Positions 1 through 8,512 of a stretch of DNA of 64,000 nt are shown piece after piece (positions within the stretch are counted from its first letter, which is position 1; every line of letters begins with the position of its first letter). The notes below the pieces were generated by a model. It searched no databases. It saw nothing but the letters and a program-made list of their open reading frames with translations, and was not told the origin of the DNA. Source of the DNA: Flavimarina sp. Hel_I_48 (GTDB lineage: Bacteria; Bacteroidota; Bacteroidia; Flavobacteriales; Flavobacteriaceae); NCBI RefSeq assembly GCF_000733945.1, contig NZ_JPOL01000002.1:568001-632000 (forward strand). The letters are read 5' to 3'. Both the position numbers and the translations under genes were made by a program.

Positions 1-2018
1 TCATCTGGCGTTTGTACATCAAGATAATCGTCATCAATCTCCTGAAGAAAACGACTGGGTTCTGCATCAATAAGCTTGCCCCAGCGGTAACGTGACTCGG
101 TATAGGTAAGATATGCCTGTTTTTCTGCCCGGGTAAGGGCAACGTAGAACAAGCGGCGCTCTTCTTCTAGTTCGCTGCGCGTGTTCATACTCATCCCACT
201 GGGAAAAAGATCCTCCTCAAGACCTACTATAAAGACATAGGGGAATTCCAGCCCTTTTGCAAGGTGGATGGTCATGAGTGAAACGCGGTCATCGTCTTCC
301 ACTTCTTTGTCCATATCTGTGGCAAGGGCGACATCTTCCAGAAATTCGGCCAGGGAACCGGTCGCATCAACAATTTCTTTCTGACCTTCCACAAAATCAC
401 GAATCCCGTTTAAGAGTTCTTCAATGTTCTCTATACGTGCAATACCTTCTGGCGTGCCATCCTTTTTTAATTCCTGTAACAATCCTGTTTTTCGGGCCAC
501 TTGTTCGGCAACCGTAAAAGCATCGGCATTTTCACTCAAGATTTTAAAACTCTGGATCATGGTCACAAAGTTGTAAAGCTTGTTTTTTGTGCCGCTATTG
601 ATGTTTATTTCCAGGTGCTTTATATTCTCCATTACTTCAAAAATGGACTTATCGTACTGTTTTGAAGCAACCACAAGCCGATCTATGGTTGTATTCCCAA
701 TACCTCGCGTGGGATAATTGATCACCCGTTTAAGCGCCTCTTCATCCTTATTATTTACTAAGAGCCGCAAATAAGAAAGCACATCCTTGATTTCCTTACG
801 CTGGTAAAATGAAAGACCGCCGAATATTCGGTAAGGAATTTCACGTTTACGCAGTGCATCCTCCATGGAGCGGGATTGTGCATTGGTTCGGTACAAAATG
901 GCAAAATCGCTGTTTTTGAGTTGGTTGTTCATCCGCGTCTCAAAAATACTGCTGGCCACATAGCGCCCTTCTTCCCCATCAGTGGGCGAACGATGAACCA
1001 CAATTTTGGGTCCGTCATCATTTGCCGTCCATACGACCTTATCCAGTTTGGTCTGGTTTTTATCGATTACGGAGTTTGCCGCGTTGACAATATTTTTCGT
1101 AGAGCGGTAATTTTGCTCCAGGCGGTACACCTCTGCGTCGTCATAATCTTTCTGAAAGTTGAGAATGTTATTGATATTTGCCCCACGGAAGGCATAAATA
1201 CTCTGTGAATCATCACCTACCACGCAAATATTCTGAAACCTATCGGCTAAAGCCTTTACAATTAGGTATTGGGAATGGTTGGTATCCTGGTACTCATCAA
1301 CAAGAATGTATTGAAAACGTTTCTGATATTTTGCCAGGACTTCTGGAAAACGGGCCAAAAGTTCGTTAGTCCTCAGCAAAAGGTCATCAAAGTCCATCGC
1401 CCCGGCTTTAAAGCAGCGGTCTACATATTCTTTATAAATTTCACCCAGACGCGGTTTTTTTGACATCGCATCAGCCTCCTGAAGTTCCTGATTTTGAAAA
1501 TAGGCCTTTACGGTAACCAGGGAATTTTTGTAAGAAGAAATACGGGAATAGACCTGCTTGTATTTATAGACATCTTTATCAAGTCCCATCTCTTTGATAA
1601 TTGCAGCAATCAAACGCTGGGAATCCTGCGTATCGTAAATAGTAAAATTAGATGGAAAACCAAGGTGGTGCCCTTCTATTCGCAGTATTTTTGCAAATAC
1701 CGAGTGAAAGGTTCCCATCCAGAGATTTTTAGCTTCGGTACTGCCCACAATGGTACCAATACGCTTTTTCATTTCTTTGGCCGCCTTATTCGTAAAGGTG
1801 AGTGAAAGTATGTTGAAAGCATCAACACCCTTACTCATTAAATAGGCGATGCGCATGGTGAGTACCCGCGTTTTACCAGAACCTGCACCTGCAATTACCA
1901 TCAGCGCGCCTTCCTTATGTAGCACTGGCGCACGCTGCGCCTCATTTAATCCTTCTAAATATTGCTCCAAAACTTCTCTTTTTCTTTGAAGCGTGAAATT
2001 AAGGAAATTCAAAGACAT
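1..2018 (-). CDS. UvrD/PcrA-type 3'-5' DNA helicase, C-terminus cut by window edge
   Basis: An SF1A ATP-dependent helicase that unwinds DNA in repair and replication restart. The minus frame is open from ATG 2018 to position 1, giving 672 residues; the family is usually 740-800 long, so roughly 100 C-terminal residues lie outside the window. Visible motifs in order are the Walker A AGAGSGKT near residue 45, TFTNKAAKEM (Ia), DEYQDTN (II), GDDSQSIYAFRGA (III), LEQNYRS (IV), TIHLAKGLEFPYVF (V) and FYVALTRAE (VI). The start is the first ATG before the conserved NEAQRAPV Q-motif region. The motif set is complete, so the gene looks functional. Whether it should be named uvrD or pcrA cannot be decided from the sequence. 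Confidence 0.93.
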   Translation of the reverse strand, partial: MSLNFLNFTLQRKREVLEQYLEGLNEAQRAPVLHKEGALMVIAGAGSGKTRVLTMRIAYLMSKGVDAFNILSLTFTNKAAKEMKKRIGTIVGSTEAKNLWMGTFHSVFAKILRIEGHHLGFPSNFTIYDTQDSQRLIAAIIKEMGLDKDVYKYKQVYSRISSYKNSLVTVKAYFQNQELQEADAMSKKPRLGEIYKEYVDRCFKAGAMDFDDLLLRTNELLARFPEVLAKYQKRFQYILVDEYQDTNHSQYLIVKALADRFQNICVVGDDSQSIYAFRGANINNILNFQKDYDDAEVYRLEQNYRSTKNIVNAANSVIDKNQTKLDKVVWTANDDGPKIVVHRSPTDGEEGRYVASSIFETRMNNQLKNSDFAILYRTNAQSRSMEDALRKREIPYRIFGGLSFYQRKEIKDVLSYLRLLVNNKDEEALKRVINYPTRGIGNTTIDRLVVASKQYDKSIFEVMENIKHLEININSGTKNKLYNFVTMIQSFKILSENADAFTVAEQVARKTGLLQELKKDGTPEGIARIENIEELLNGIRDFVEGQKEIVDATGSLAEFLEDVALATDMDKEVEDDDRVSLMTIHLAKGLEFPYVFIVGLEEDLFPSGMSMNTRSELEEERRLFYVALTRAEKQAYLTYTESRYRWGKLIDAEPSRFLQEIDDDYLDVQTPD

Positions 2019-2147
2019 CTACACTCCTTAAGAAGGTTTCTGTCTTTTATAACAAGCAAAGGATCTAAGGTGAGATTTCCGTTTTAAAACGGAAAAATAC
2101 TAGGGATAAAATGACTTTTTACCACAATAAATGACCGTTTTCACCCA

Positions 2148-2288
2148 CTAATCTTCACTGAATACGTATAAATTGGCAAACAATACCAGATTGAAAATCG
2201 TAATTGGCAATATTAGAATAGCACGCGTAATCCAAAACTGATCTAAAAACAGAACCTCAAATGCGCTGAAATCGCTACCGCGGTCTCG
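2148..2288 (-). pseudogene. possible remnant of a small membrane protein (47 open codons, no start)
   Basis: After the acyltransferase stop, a different minus frame is open from a TAA at 2289-2291 to a TAG at 2148-2150. It encodes a protein-like hydrophobic stretch (FWITRAILILPITIFNLVLF) ending in ANLYVFSED. There is no ATG, GTG or TTG in the open part, so it cannot be a normal gene as it stands. It may be the 3' end of a decayed membrane-protein gene, or chance. I do not recognise the family. Confidence 0.25.
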
Positions 2289-2302
2289 TTATATAACCAT
2301 TG

Positions 2303-3397
2303 TTAAGCACCTATTATCATACGCGAATAACGGCCCAGAACTTTATTGAGCGCCATACTTATAAGTAAGGTAAGAAGCAATATGACCACGGCCACGAAAA
2401 AGATATACAGTACGGGTGCATGGTTAATATAAGGCCGCAAAGGTGCTAAATACATAATCTTCTGTATGGGATACTGTATAATGGTATGTAGAAAGTAAAT
2501 AGAGAAGCTGTATACGGCAAGATAATCCAGCCAATTGATCCGCCTATTATCAAACCGTTTTAGGTAATACAATAGTAAAAATGATATCCCCAGCTTCTGA
2601 ATATAGAAAAGACCATAATATACATTTTGTTGCAGAAAATAGGAGTCATCTGGTAATCTTAGTGAAAAGCTAAGGATAAAACTTGATAAGAAAACAGCAA
2701 CCAGAAGCCAGATTTTATAGCATTTTATCAGAGTAAGGACTTCAGTATAATTTCGTGCAACCAGCATGCCCAGCATATATACGGGAAAGTAATATACAAA
2801 GTGCCAAATACTAATTACTATGGAAGGACGCGTCCCCAGTAACGGAAGGAAGATCGCAAATAGCGTAATCTTTTTAAAAGTCTGATCTGAAAGCATTAGA
2901 AAAAACGGACTTATTAAAAATACAACCGCCACAAAAGGAATATACCAGAAAGGGGTTAAAACCGTACCCAGCAGTACATTTTTCAATAAAATTGTAAAAA
3001 AGGACAGGGAGAAGCCTCCAGTTAGTAAATGCCATTCTTTTAGTAAAGTAACTAAAAAAGTGATAATAACATAGGGAAGTATGACAGTCTTGAGCTTGAC
3101 TCTGTAATAATCCTCAATCCTTATTTTATAGGCCAGATATGAAAATAAGAAGCCTGCAATAAGCACAAAATACAAAGTACTGTCTGAAAAAATCAATTCC
3201 ACGATTATACGGGCTTTTTCAAATAGCGCTACATGTTCTCCTAAATAAGGGAAAAGCAGGTGAATCATCGCAATATTGACGATTGCAAAACCTCTAAAAT
3301 AGTGAATGTGCTGTAAAAAAGGTTTCTTTTTATCCTTTCTCAAAACTTGCTCCCTATTTTGAACTTGTTGTATCTTCTTGTCGAAGTATGTAAACAT
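2303..3397 (-). CDS. acyltransferase family 3 membrane protein (OafA/NodX-like)
   Basis: A multi-spanning inner-membrane acyltransferase of 364 residues. Family members transfer acetyl or other acyl groups to envelope glycans or small molecules. The N-terminal IHYFRGFAIVNIAMIH (residues 31-46) matches the family signature, in which a histidine and arginine of the first helix are conserved. About ten hydrophobic segments follow, with short charged loops and a final amphipathic tail. It stands alone, facing away from the amidohydrolase gene and toward the helicase. No glycan cluster surrounds it, so the acceptor is unknown. Confidence 0.8.
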   Translation of the reverse strand: MFTYFDKKIQQVQNREQVLRKDKKKPFLQHIHYFRGFAIVNIAMIHLLFPYLGEHVALFEKARIIVELIFSDSTLYFVLIAGFLFSYLAYKIRIEDYYRVKLKTVILPYVIITFLVTLLKEWHLLTGGFSLSFFTILLKNVLLGTVLTPFWYIPFVAVVFLISPFFLMLSDQTFKKITLFAIFLPLLGTRPSIVISIWHFVYYFPVYMLGMLVARNYTEVLTLIKCYKIWLLVAVFLSSFILSFSLRLPDDSYFLQQNVYYGLFYIQKLGISFLLLYYLKRFDNRRINWLDYLAVYSFSIYFLHTIIQYPIQKIMYLAPLRPYINHAPVLYIFFVAVVILLLTLLISMALNKVLGRYSRMIIGA

Positions 3398-3864
3398 TTG
3401 GGGTGTCTTATCCAGTTGTCCTTAAACCTACTGGAATATTTAATCTTAAAACTTTCTAAAAAAGTTCAAATATAGGTGTATTTATTATATAAAAACTAAA
3501 AATGAAAAACTTTACCCTAATCTCTATATTTCAGTTTATGAAACCTTAAGTATTGTATGGTTAACATTCCGTTTTTATAGACTATTTATTATAATTGTAC
3601 CGATAATTCCTCTTTTACACCTGTTTTTCCTGAGAAAACATTATTTTAACACTTTATATTATACAGTTTATGATTAGCGTTCTTCCTATTCCTATCCTCT
3701 TTAGCTACGGCAAAAGGAAATTTATTAGTCTACACTCCACAAACCTTGAAGATCTATCAATATAAACAGCTTTCAATAATTCAGGTTATAGATTACCAAC
3801 TTGAATTCCCTGTTTTTTACTCGGACGAAACACAAACAAATCAATTTTATTAACACCAACTTTT
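3398..3864. other. 467-bp AT-rich divergent intergenic region
   Basis: This gap separates the divergently transcribed acyltransferase and amidohydrolase genes. I see no convincing ORF. It holds one minus-strand -7-like box (3467-3474) and several short A/T runs. No tRNA, repeat or clear riboswitch is visible. Confidence 0.6.
3467..3474 (-). promoter_or_regulatory. candidate -7 box (TATATTTG) for the acyltransferase
   Basis: It matches the Bacteroidota consensus TAnnTTTG exactly and lies about 70 nt upstream of the ATG. No clear TTG -33 element is present, so support is moderate at best. Confidence 0.35.
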
Positions 3865-5151
3865 ATGAGAAGAACATTAATCACATTATTTGGACTTTTT
3901 TTAGTCCATCAAACGCAGGCACAAACGCCAGATGCCACACTTATGGCAGATGCAGATGCTATTGAAGACCAGGTAATAGAATGGCGCAGGGATATTCATG
4001 AGCATCCAGAACTAAGCAATCGCGAAACAGAGACCGCAGAAAAAATCGCAAAACATCTCAAGTCTTTGGGTATTAAAGTAGAGACCGGTGTGGCTAAAAC
4101 TGGTGTCGTTGGAGTTTTAAAAGGTGACAACCCTGGCAAAGTCGTTGCGCTAAGGGCAGATATAGACGCCCTTCCGGTAACAGAACGCAATGACTTGCCG
4201 TTCAAAAGCGAGGTGAACACTACGTTTCTAGGTTCTGAAACCGGTGTGATGCACGCCTGTGGCCATGATACGCACGTAGCCATCTTAATGGGCGCTGCCG
4301 AAATTCTTTCAATGCATAAGGATAAGATAAACGGAACCATAAAGTTTGTTTTTCAGCCAGCAGAAGAAGGGCCACCTCCAGGGGAAGAAGGTGGTGCAAA
4401 GCTGATGATTAAAGAAGGTGTTCTCAAAAATCCTGATGTAGATGCGATTTTTGGACTTCATATCAATTCTGCTACCCCCGTAGGTACCATTGCCTACAAA
4501 CCTGGCGGAACCATGGCGGCGGTTGAGCGTTTTGTCGTGAATATTAAAGGAAAACAGACCCATGGTTCAGCGCCTTGGGACGGTGTGGATCCTATTTATA
4601 TTGCGGCAAAAATCATAGACGGTTTTCAATCTATTATAAGTCGGGAGTCAGAATTGACCAAAGAAGCTGCTGTGATAACGGTAGGAAAAATCACTGGCGG
4701 CGTACGCTTTAATATCATTCCTGAAAGTGCAGAACTGGTGGGTACCGTACGTACGCTAGATCCTGATATGAGAGAACTTATCATAAAGCGCATGACCGAA
4801 ATGGCAGAAGGACTTGCCAAAACCTATGGCGGTAGTGCTACGGTAGATTTTCAGAATACCACGTCCATTACCTACAATGACCTTGATCTCACCGCACAAA
4901 TGTTGCCCACGCTACAACAGGTTGCTGGTGATGACCATGTAAAACTGGTAAAAGCCACTACAGGAGGAGAAGATTTTAGCTTTTTTCAAGAAGAAGTTCC
5001 CGGTTTTTACTTCTTTTTAGGAGGTATGACCCCGGGCAATACAGAACCTTACCCTCATCATACGCCTGACTTTAAAATTGACGAAGATGGACTTTTGCTA
5101 GGCATAAAGGCTATGACCCAGTTACCAATCGATTATCTGAATGCGCAATAA
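3865..5151 (+). CDS. secreted M20-family amidohydrolase/metallopeptidase
   Basis: A two-zinc hydrolase of the M20D type, which cleaves N-acyl amino acids or short peptides. Residues 1-20 form a signal peptide ending in TQAQ, so the enzyme is exported to the periplasm or beyond. Family motifs are RDIHEHPELSNRE (42-54), RADIDALPVTERND (97-110), the metal-binding MHACGHDTH (128-136), QPAEEGPPP and the C-terminal TGGEDFSFF. The length of 428 residues is normal. The gene is monocistronic by spacing. The substrate cannot be read from the sequence. Confidence 0.9.
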   Translation: MRRTLITLFGLFLVHQTQAQTPDATLMADADAIEDQVIEWRRDIHEHPELSNRETETAEKIAKHLKSLGIKVETGVAKTGVVGVLKGDNPGKVVALRADIDALPVTERNDLPFKSEVNTTFLGSETGVMHACGHDTHVAILMGAAEILSMHKDKINGTIKFVFQPAEEGPPPGEEGGAKLMIKEGVLKNPDVDAIFGLHINSATPVGTIAYKPGGTMAAVERFVVNIKGKQTHGSAPWDGVDPIYIAAKIIDGFQSIISRESELTKEAAVITVGKITGGVRFNIIPESAELVGTVRTLDPDMRELIIKRMTEMAEGLAKTYGGSATVDFQNTTSITYNDLDLTAQMLPTLQQVAGDDHVKLVKATTGGEDFSFFQEEVPGFYFFLGGMTPGNTEPYPHHTPDFKIDEDGLLLGIKAMTQLPIDYLNAQ

Positions 5152-5221
5152 ATGAAAGAGATTAGCAGACTTACAAAAGGTAAGCTTACCATTTAGTTCA
5201 TAGCACGTTAACCGATTTTCA

Positions 5222-5251
5222 TTGTTCAAAATTTTTGAAAATCTATGTTTA
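5222..5251 (+). promoter_or_regulatory. candidate promoter for the small exported protein gene
   Basis: TTG at 5222-5224 and TATGTTTA at 5244-5251 are separated by 19 bp, fitting the Bacteroidota -33/-7 arrangement apart from the last base of the -7 box. A start about seven bases downstream would put the hairpin at 5268-5304 at the very 5' end of the transcript. Confidence 0.4.
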
Positions 5252-5267
5252 CGAGCCACAAAAAATC

Positions 5268-5309
5268 ATACCTTCATGACCTAATTATATGGTTATGAAG
5301 GTATTTTTA
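5268..5309 (+). promoter_or_regulatory. hairpin covering the start codon(s), followed by a T-run
   Basis: Positions 5268-5281 pair with 5291-5304 over 14 bp (13 Watson-Crick plus one G-U in RNA), with a 9-base loop at 5282-5290. The right arm contains the ATG at 5295, and the upstream in-frame ATG at 5289 sits at the loop edge. The arm is followed by TTTTTATT. It could be the terminator of the amidohydrolase gene, a translation-blocking element of the downstream gene, or both. Confidence 0.5.
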
Positions 5310-5714
5310 TTGTTGATGACTCTGCTTTTGTCAACTTCAGCATTTGCTCAGGAATTTACTAAAAAAGAGCAAAAAACGCTTAAAAAGTTTAACATTGACC
5401 CGGTTGCACAGAATTATGATAACGAAGTTAAATATGACGAACTTCACTCATTTTTAAATTATGACAAACAGTATAGAAGCAAAAAGAAATGGGGATTTAT
5501 CTTTGCTGGCGCAGGCACTTTATTAACCACTACCGGCATCTTATTATTCACACAGCGAGACGGTTCTGTAGACACCTATCCTTTAGAAGATCTTGCTGGC
5601 GGTGCCTCTATCATTCTTGGCGGCGCTTGTCTTGGAGCGACATTTCCCATTTTTAATTCCTCCAAAAAGTTTAAGAATAAAAAGGAGGATTTGCTGGAAA
5701 AAACTAAAGCGTAA
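5289..5714 (+). CDS. small exported protein of unknown function, intact copy
   Basis: A 141-residue protein that I do not recognise. It has a signal peptide ending in STSAFAQ, then a charged segment (EFTKKEQKTLKKF), a conserved-looking SFLNYDKQYR, and two hydrophobic glycine/alanine-rich stretches (about 68-86 and 100-117) joined by a short polar loop. The C-terminus is lysine-rich. ATG 5289 and ATG 5295 are both possible starts; each is embedded in the hairpin at 5268-5304. The next gene is a diverged tandem paralogue. The two glycine-rich helices suggest a membrane-associated product; this is inference. Confidence 0.65.
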   Translation: MVMKVFLLLMTLLLSTSAFAQEFTKKEQKTLKKFNIDPVAQNYDNEVKYDELHSFLNYDKQYRSKKKWGFIFAGAGTLLTTTGILLFTQRDGSVDTYPLEDLAGGASIILGGACLGATFPIFNSSKKFKNKKEDLLEKTKA

Positions 5715-5719
5715 TCTTG

Positions 5720-6169
5720 ATGAAAAAGCACATTGAAAAGTTAATGAACCTAAATTTTTTTTCAATAGTTATCCTTCTAACCTTTTCTTCGGAATCTTTT
5801 TCGCAAGAATCTAGTAAACGGGAGCGACATAGGTTAGAAAGGTTCGATATAGCATTTGATTCCATTAAACAGTACAACGAAATTGAATTGTTGAATCTCA
5901 ATGCTTTCTTAAAAAGCGACAAACAATATAGACGCCGTTAAAAGACCGGAATAATTATGGCAAGTGCCGGCGCCCTTATGGCAGGATTGGGAATTATAAC
6001 TATCACCTCAAATGATGCTGATTACGAAGCAAAACCATTTGTGAATATTCTGGGAGGATTCATTATTGCCACCGGTTCAGCTACTGCGGGACTGTCTATT
6101 CCCTTCTTTTGTTCTTCCAACAAGAGAAAACGACAGAGAAATGCGATAATCTCAAAATTAAGGGACTAA
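5720..6169 (+). pseudogene. tandem paralogue of the 5289 gene, broken by one in-frame TAA
   Basis: The frame from ATG 5720 encodes a signal-peptide-like start (ILLTFSSESFSQ), LNAFLKSDKQYRRR, then a TAA at 5939-5941. The same frame continues directly with KTGIIMASAGALMAGLGI and ends at 6169 with a lysine/arginine-rich tail. It aligns along its whole length with the preceding gene (DKQYRSKKKWGFIFAGAG against DKQYRRR-stop-KTGIIMASAG). The stop therefore replaces one residue and there is no frameshift. Both halves keep their composition, so the break looks recent. A sequencing error, or re-initiation at the in-frame ATG 5957, would be alternatives. Confidence 0.75.
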
Positions 6170-6193
6170 AATCGTCAATCGTGGGATAAACAG

Positions 6194-6201
6194 TATCTTT
6201 G
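6194..6201 (+). promoter_or_regulatory. candidate -7 box (TATCTTTG)
   Basis: An exact TAnnTTTG match 29 nt upstream of the glutamate-synthase-like ATG. A clear TTG -33 element is not seen. Confidence 0.4.
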
Positions 6202-6229
6202 GATTCTCAAATCAAATATCCTACTTTTT

Positions 6230-7846
6230 ATGACTGAAGTTCTCGATTTTCTCCAACAAATACCCTGGTGGTGTTGGTTGTTGGTTGCATTGGCACTACT
6301 CGCCATACGCGATATTTTTTTCAACAAAAAACATATAATCACTCATAATTTTCCAATTGTAGGGCATTTTAGGTACATGCTTGAAAGTATAGGACCAGAA
6401 TTGCGCCAGTATATTGTGGCAAACAATAGAGAAGAACTTCCCTTTAACCGAATAGAACGTGGCTGGATCTATGCTTCTGCCAAGAATGAGAACAATTATG
6501 AAGGTTTTGGTACAGACCGTGATATTTATGCGCCAAATTATATTTTCATTAACAACGCGATGATGGCCTACAAAGTCGAGGAAGGGCATCCCAATGAAAA
6601 AGATCCTTATTTCTTGCCCAGTGCAAAAGTTATGGGCGCGTACAACAAGCGCCGCAAACCCTTTAGACCTGCCTCTATAATCAATGTTTCTGCCATGAGC
6701 TTTGGCTCCTTATCGGCGAAAGCTCTGGAATCTCTAAATCTAGGATGTAAAAAAGCACATGCGTATCACAATACGGGCGAAGGCGGCCTTTCACCCTATC
6801 ATAAAATGGGAGCTGATGTCATTTTTCACTTTGGTACGGGATATTTTGGCGTGCGCGATGATGATGGGAATTTTTCCATGGAAATGCTTGAAAAACTGGT
6901 AGCGGAAAATCCGCAGGTAAAAGCTATAGAAATCAAGCTTTCCCAGGGTGCAAAACCCGGAAAGGGCGGTGTGCTCCCTGCTTCAAAAATAACAAAGGAA
7001 ATTTCAGAAATACGTAATGTGCCCATGGGCAAAGATGTGCTCTCCCCTCCTACCCACTCGGCATTTAATGGTATAAAAGGTTTATTGGAATTTATTGAAC
7101 AAATCGCCGAGGCGACGGGACTTCCCGTGGGAATAAAAGCCGCCATTGGCAAACTTGACCAGTGGCGTGACCTGGCAGATCTTATGGTAAAAACCGGAAA
7201 AGGCCCTGATTTTATCACTATAGATGGTGGTGAAGGTGGTACGGGTGCCGCGCCGCCCAGTTTTGCGGATCACGTTGCCCTTCCCTGGGTTTACGCGTTC
7301 GCAGATATGTACCGCCTTTTTAAAGATCGCCACCTTACCGAACGTATCGTTTTTGTGGGCAGCGGTAAACTGGGACTTCCCGCACAGGCCTCCATGGCAT
7401 TTGCCATGGGCGTTGATGTCATCAACGTTGCCCGCGAGGCCATGTTGTCTGTAGGTTGCATACAGGCAAAGGTCTGCCATAACAATACCTGCCCTTCTGG
7501 CGTGGCTACACAGAACAAATGGTTGCAGGCGGGTATCAATGTTGAAGATAAATCAGTACGTGCTCATTTTTATTTTAAGAATTTTAGAAAAGAGCTTCTT
7601 GAGATTACGCATGCCTGCGGTTACGAGCACCCCTGCCAGATGACCATGGAAGATGTTGACTTTAGCCTGGGAGACAAAAACCTGACGCAAACCCTGGCGA
7701 GTTCCTTTGGCTATCACAAAATAAAAGTACCTTTTACAAATATGAAAACCCTACAGGAGTGTGAGTTTCTGGGAGGGCATTACAACACAAAACGTGAAAT
7801 GGTAAAAACGCAAATAGCCGAAAAAGAAGAAGAAGTACGGTATTAA
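6230..7846 (+). CDS. FMN-binding glutamate synthase-family protein (orphan central domain)
   Basis: A 538-residue protein built on the FMN/iron-sulphur barrel of glutamate synthase. An N-terminal hydrophobic segment (about residues 12-29) probably anchors it to the membrane. Family signatures include INVSAMSFGSLSAKALESLN, GEGGLSPYH, the FMN-phosphate region IDGGEGGTGAAP, and a cysteine cluster VGCIQAKVCHNNTCPSG fitting a [3Fe-4S] site. No glutaminase domain is fused, and no gltD-like or glutamine amidotransferase gene lies nearby. The true electron donor and substrate are therefore open. Many Bacteroidota carry such stand-alone copies. Confidence 0.88.
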   Translation: MTEVLDFLQQIPWWCWLLVALALLAIRDIFFNKKHIITHNFPIVGHFRYMLESIGPELRQYIVANNREELPFNRIERGWIYASAKNENNYEGFGTDRDIYAPNYIFINNAMMAYKVEEGHPNEKDPYFLPSAKVMGAYNKRRKPFRPASIINVSAMSFGSLSAKALESLNLGCKKAHAYHNTGEGGLSPYHKMGADVIFHFGTGYFGVRDDDGNFSMEMLEKLVAENPQVKAIEIKLSQGAKPGKGGVLPASKITKEISEIRNVPMGKDVLSPPTHSAFNGIKGLLEFIEQIAEATGLPVGIKAAIGKLDQWRDLADLMVKTGKGPDFITIDGGEGGTGAAPPSFADHVALPWVYAFADMYRLFKDRHLTERIVFVGSGKLGLPAQASMAFAMGVDVINVAREAMLSVGCIQAKVCHNNTCPSGVATQNKWLQAGINVEDKSVRAHFYFKNFRKELLEITHACGYEHPCQMTMEDVDFSLGDKNLTQTLASSFGYHKIKVPFTNMKTLQECEFLGGHYNTKREMVKTQIAEKEEEVRY

Positions 7847-7916
7847 AAATAAATTGAATAAATAGCTATAAAATGCCCTTTTTCGGCTTTAAAAGCTACT
7901 TTTTAGTAAATATTTT

Positions 7917-8438
7917 ATGGAAACCATTTTGATCGAAATTTTAAAATCACTGCTCCCTGCGGTAATTGTAGCACTTCTGGCCTATTACTTTTTTAACGGT
8001 TTTATAAAAAATGAAGATGGAAGACGCCGGTTTTTATTACAAAAAGATAATCAGGCAGATGCGCTCCCCGTTAGACTACAGGCGTATGAACGCCTGGCAC
8101 TCTTCTTGGAGCGAATCAAACCCAGCCAACTCTTAATTCGTATTTCTCCCCAGAGTGATGATAAATCTGCTTATGAGCAACTTCTCATATTGACGATAGA
8201 ACAGGAGTTTGAGCACAATCTTTCCCAGCAAATCTATCTTAGTGATGAGCTTTGGAACATTATCAAATCTGCTAAAAACGGGACGATCCAGATCGTACGT
8301 CAAACGGTCCATAACCCTACAATAACTACGGCTGGCCAACTTCGGGAGCATATTCTCCAGGAACTTCTGGATAACACGCCACCTTCTTCCGTGGCTCTTG
8401 AATATCTCAAAAAGGAAATAAAAGAAGTGATAGGCTAG
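7917..8438 (+). CDS. conserved membrane-anchored protein of unknown function
   Basis: A 173-residue protein with one N-terminal membrane helix (about 10-28, LLPAVIVALLAYYFF) and a soluble, mostly helical cytoplasmic part. The segment LPVRLQAYERLALFLERIKP (about 50-69) is typical of a Bacteroidota-specific family that I recognise only by pattern. Function is unknown. It stands between the glutamate-synthase-like gene (70 bp away) and the OstA-like gene (74 bp) on the same strand. Confidence 0.7.
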   Translation: METILIEILKSLLPAVIVALLAYYFFNGFIKNEDGRRRFLLQKDNQADALPVRLQAYERLALFLERIKPSQLLIRISPQSDDKSAYEQLLILTIEQEFEHNLSQQIYLSDELWNIIKSAKNGTIQIVRQTVHNPTITTAGQLREHILQELLDNTPPSSVALEYLKKEIKEVIG

Positions 8439-8491
8439 CGATTTGCCCTATATCTCACGTAGCTGTATACGCAAGCCGCTGCTTTTTCCGT

Positions 8492-8499
8492 TATCTTTG
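8492..8499 (+). promoter_or_regulatory. candidate -7 box (TATCTTTG) for the OstA-like gene
   Basis: An exact TAnnTTTG match followed by C, 13 nt before the ATG, implying a very short leader. No TTG is found at the expected -33 position. Confidence 0.45.
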
Positions 8500-8512
8500 C
8501 ACAAAATTAGTT

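Noticed and set aside
5179..5190. 12-bp palindrome GGTAAGCTTACC after the amidohydrolase gene
   Set aside because: No loop or T-run for a terminator and no second copy to suggest an operator; left unassigned.
7082..7480. 132-residue minus-strand ORF inside the glutamate-synthase-like gene
   Set aside because: Antisense shadow of strongly conserved coding sequence.
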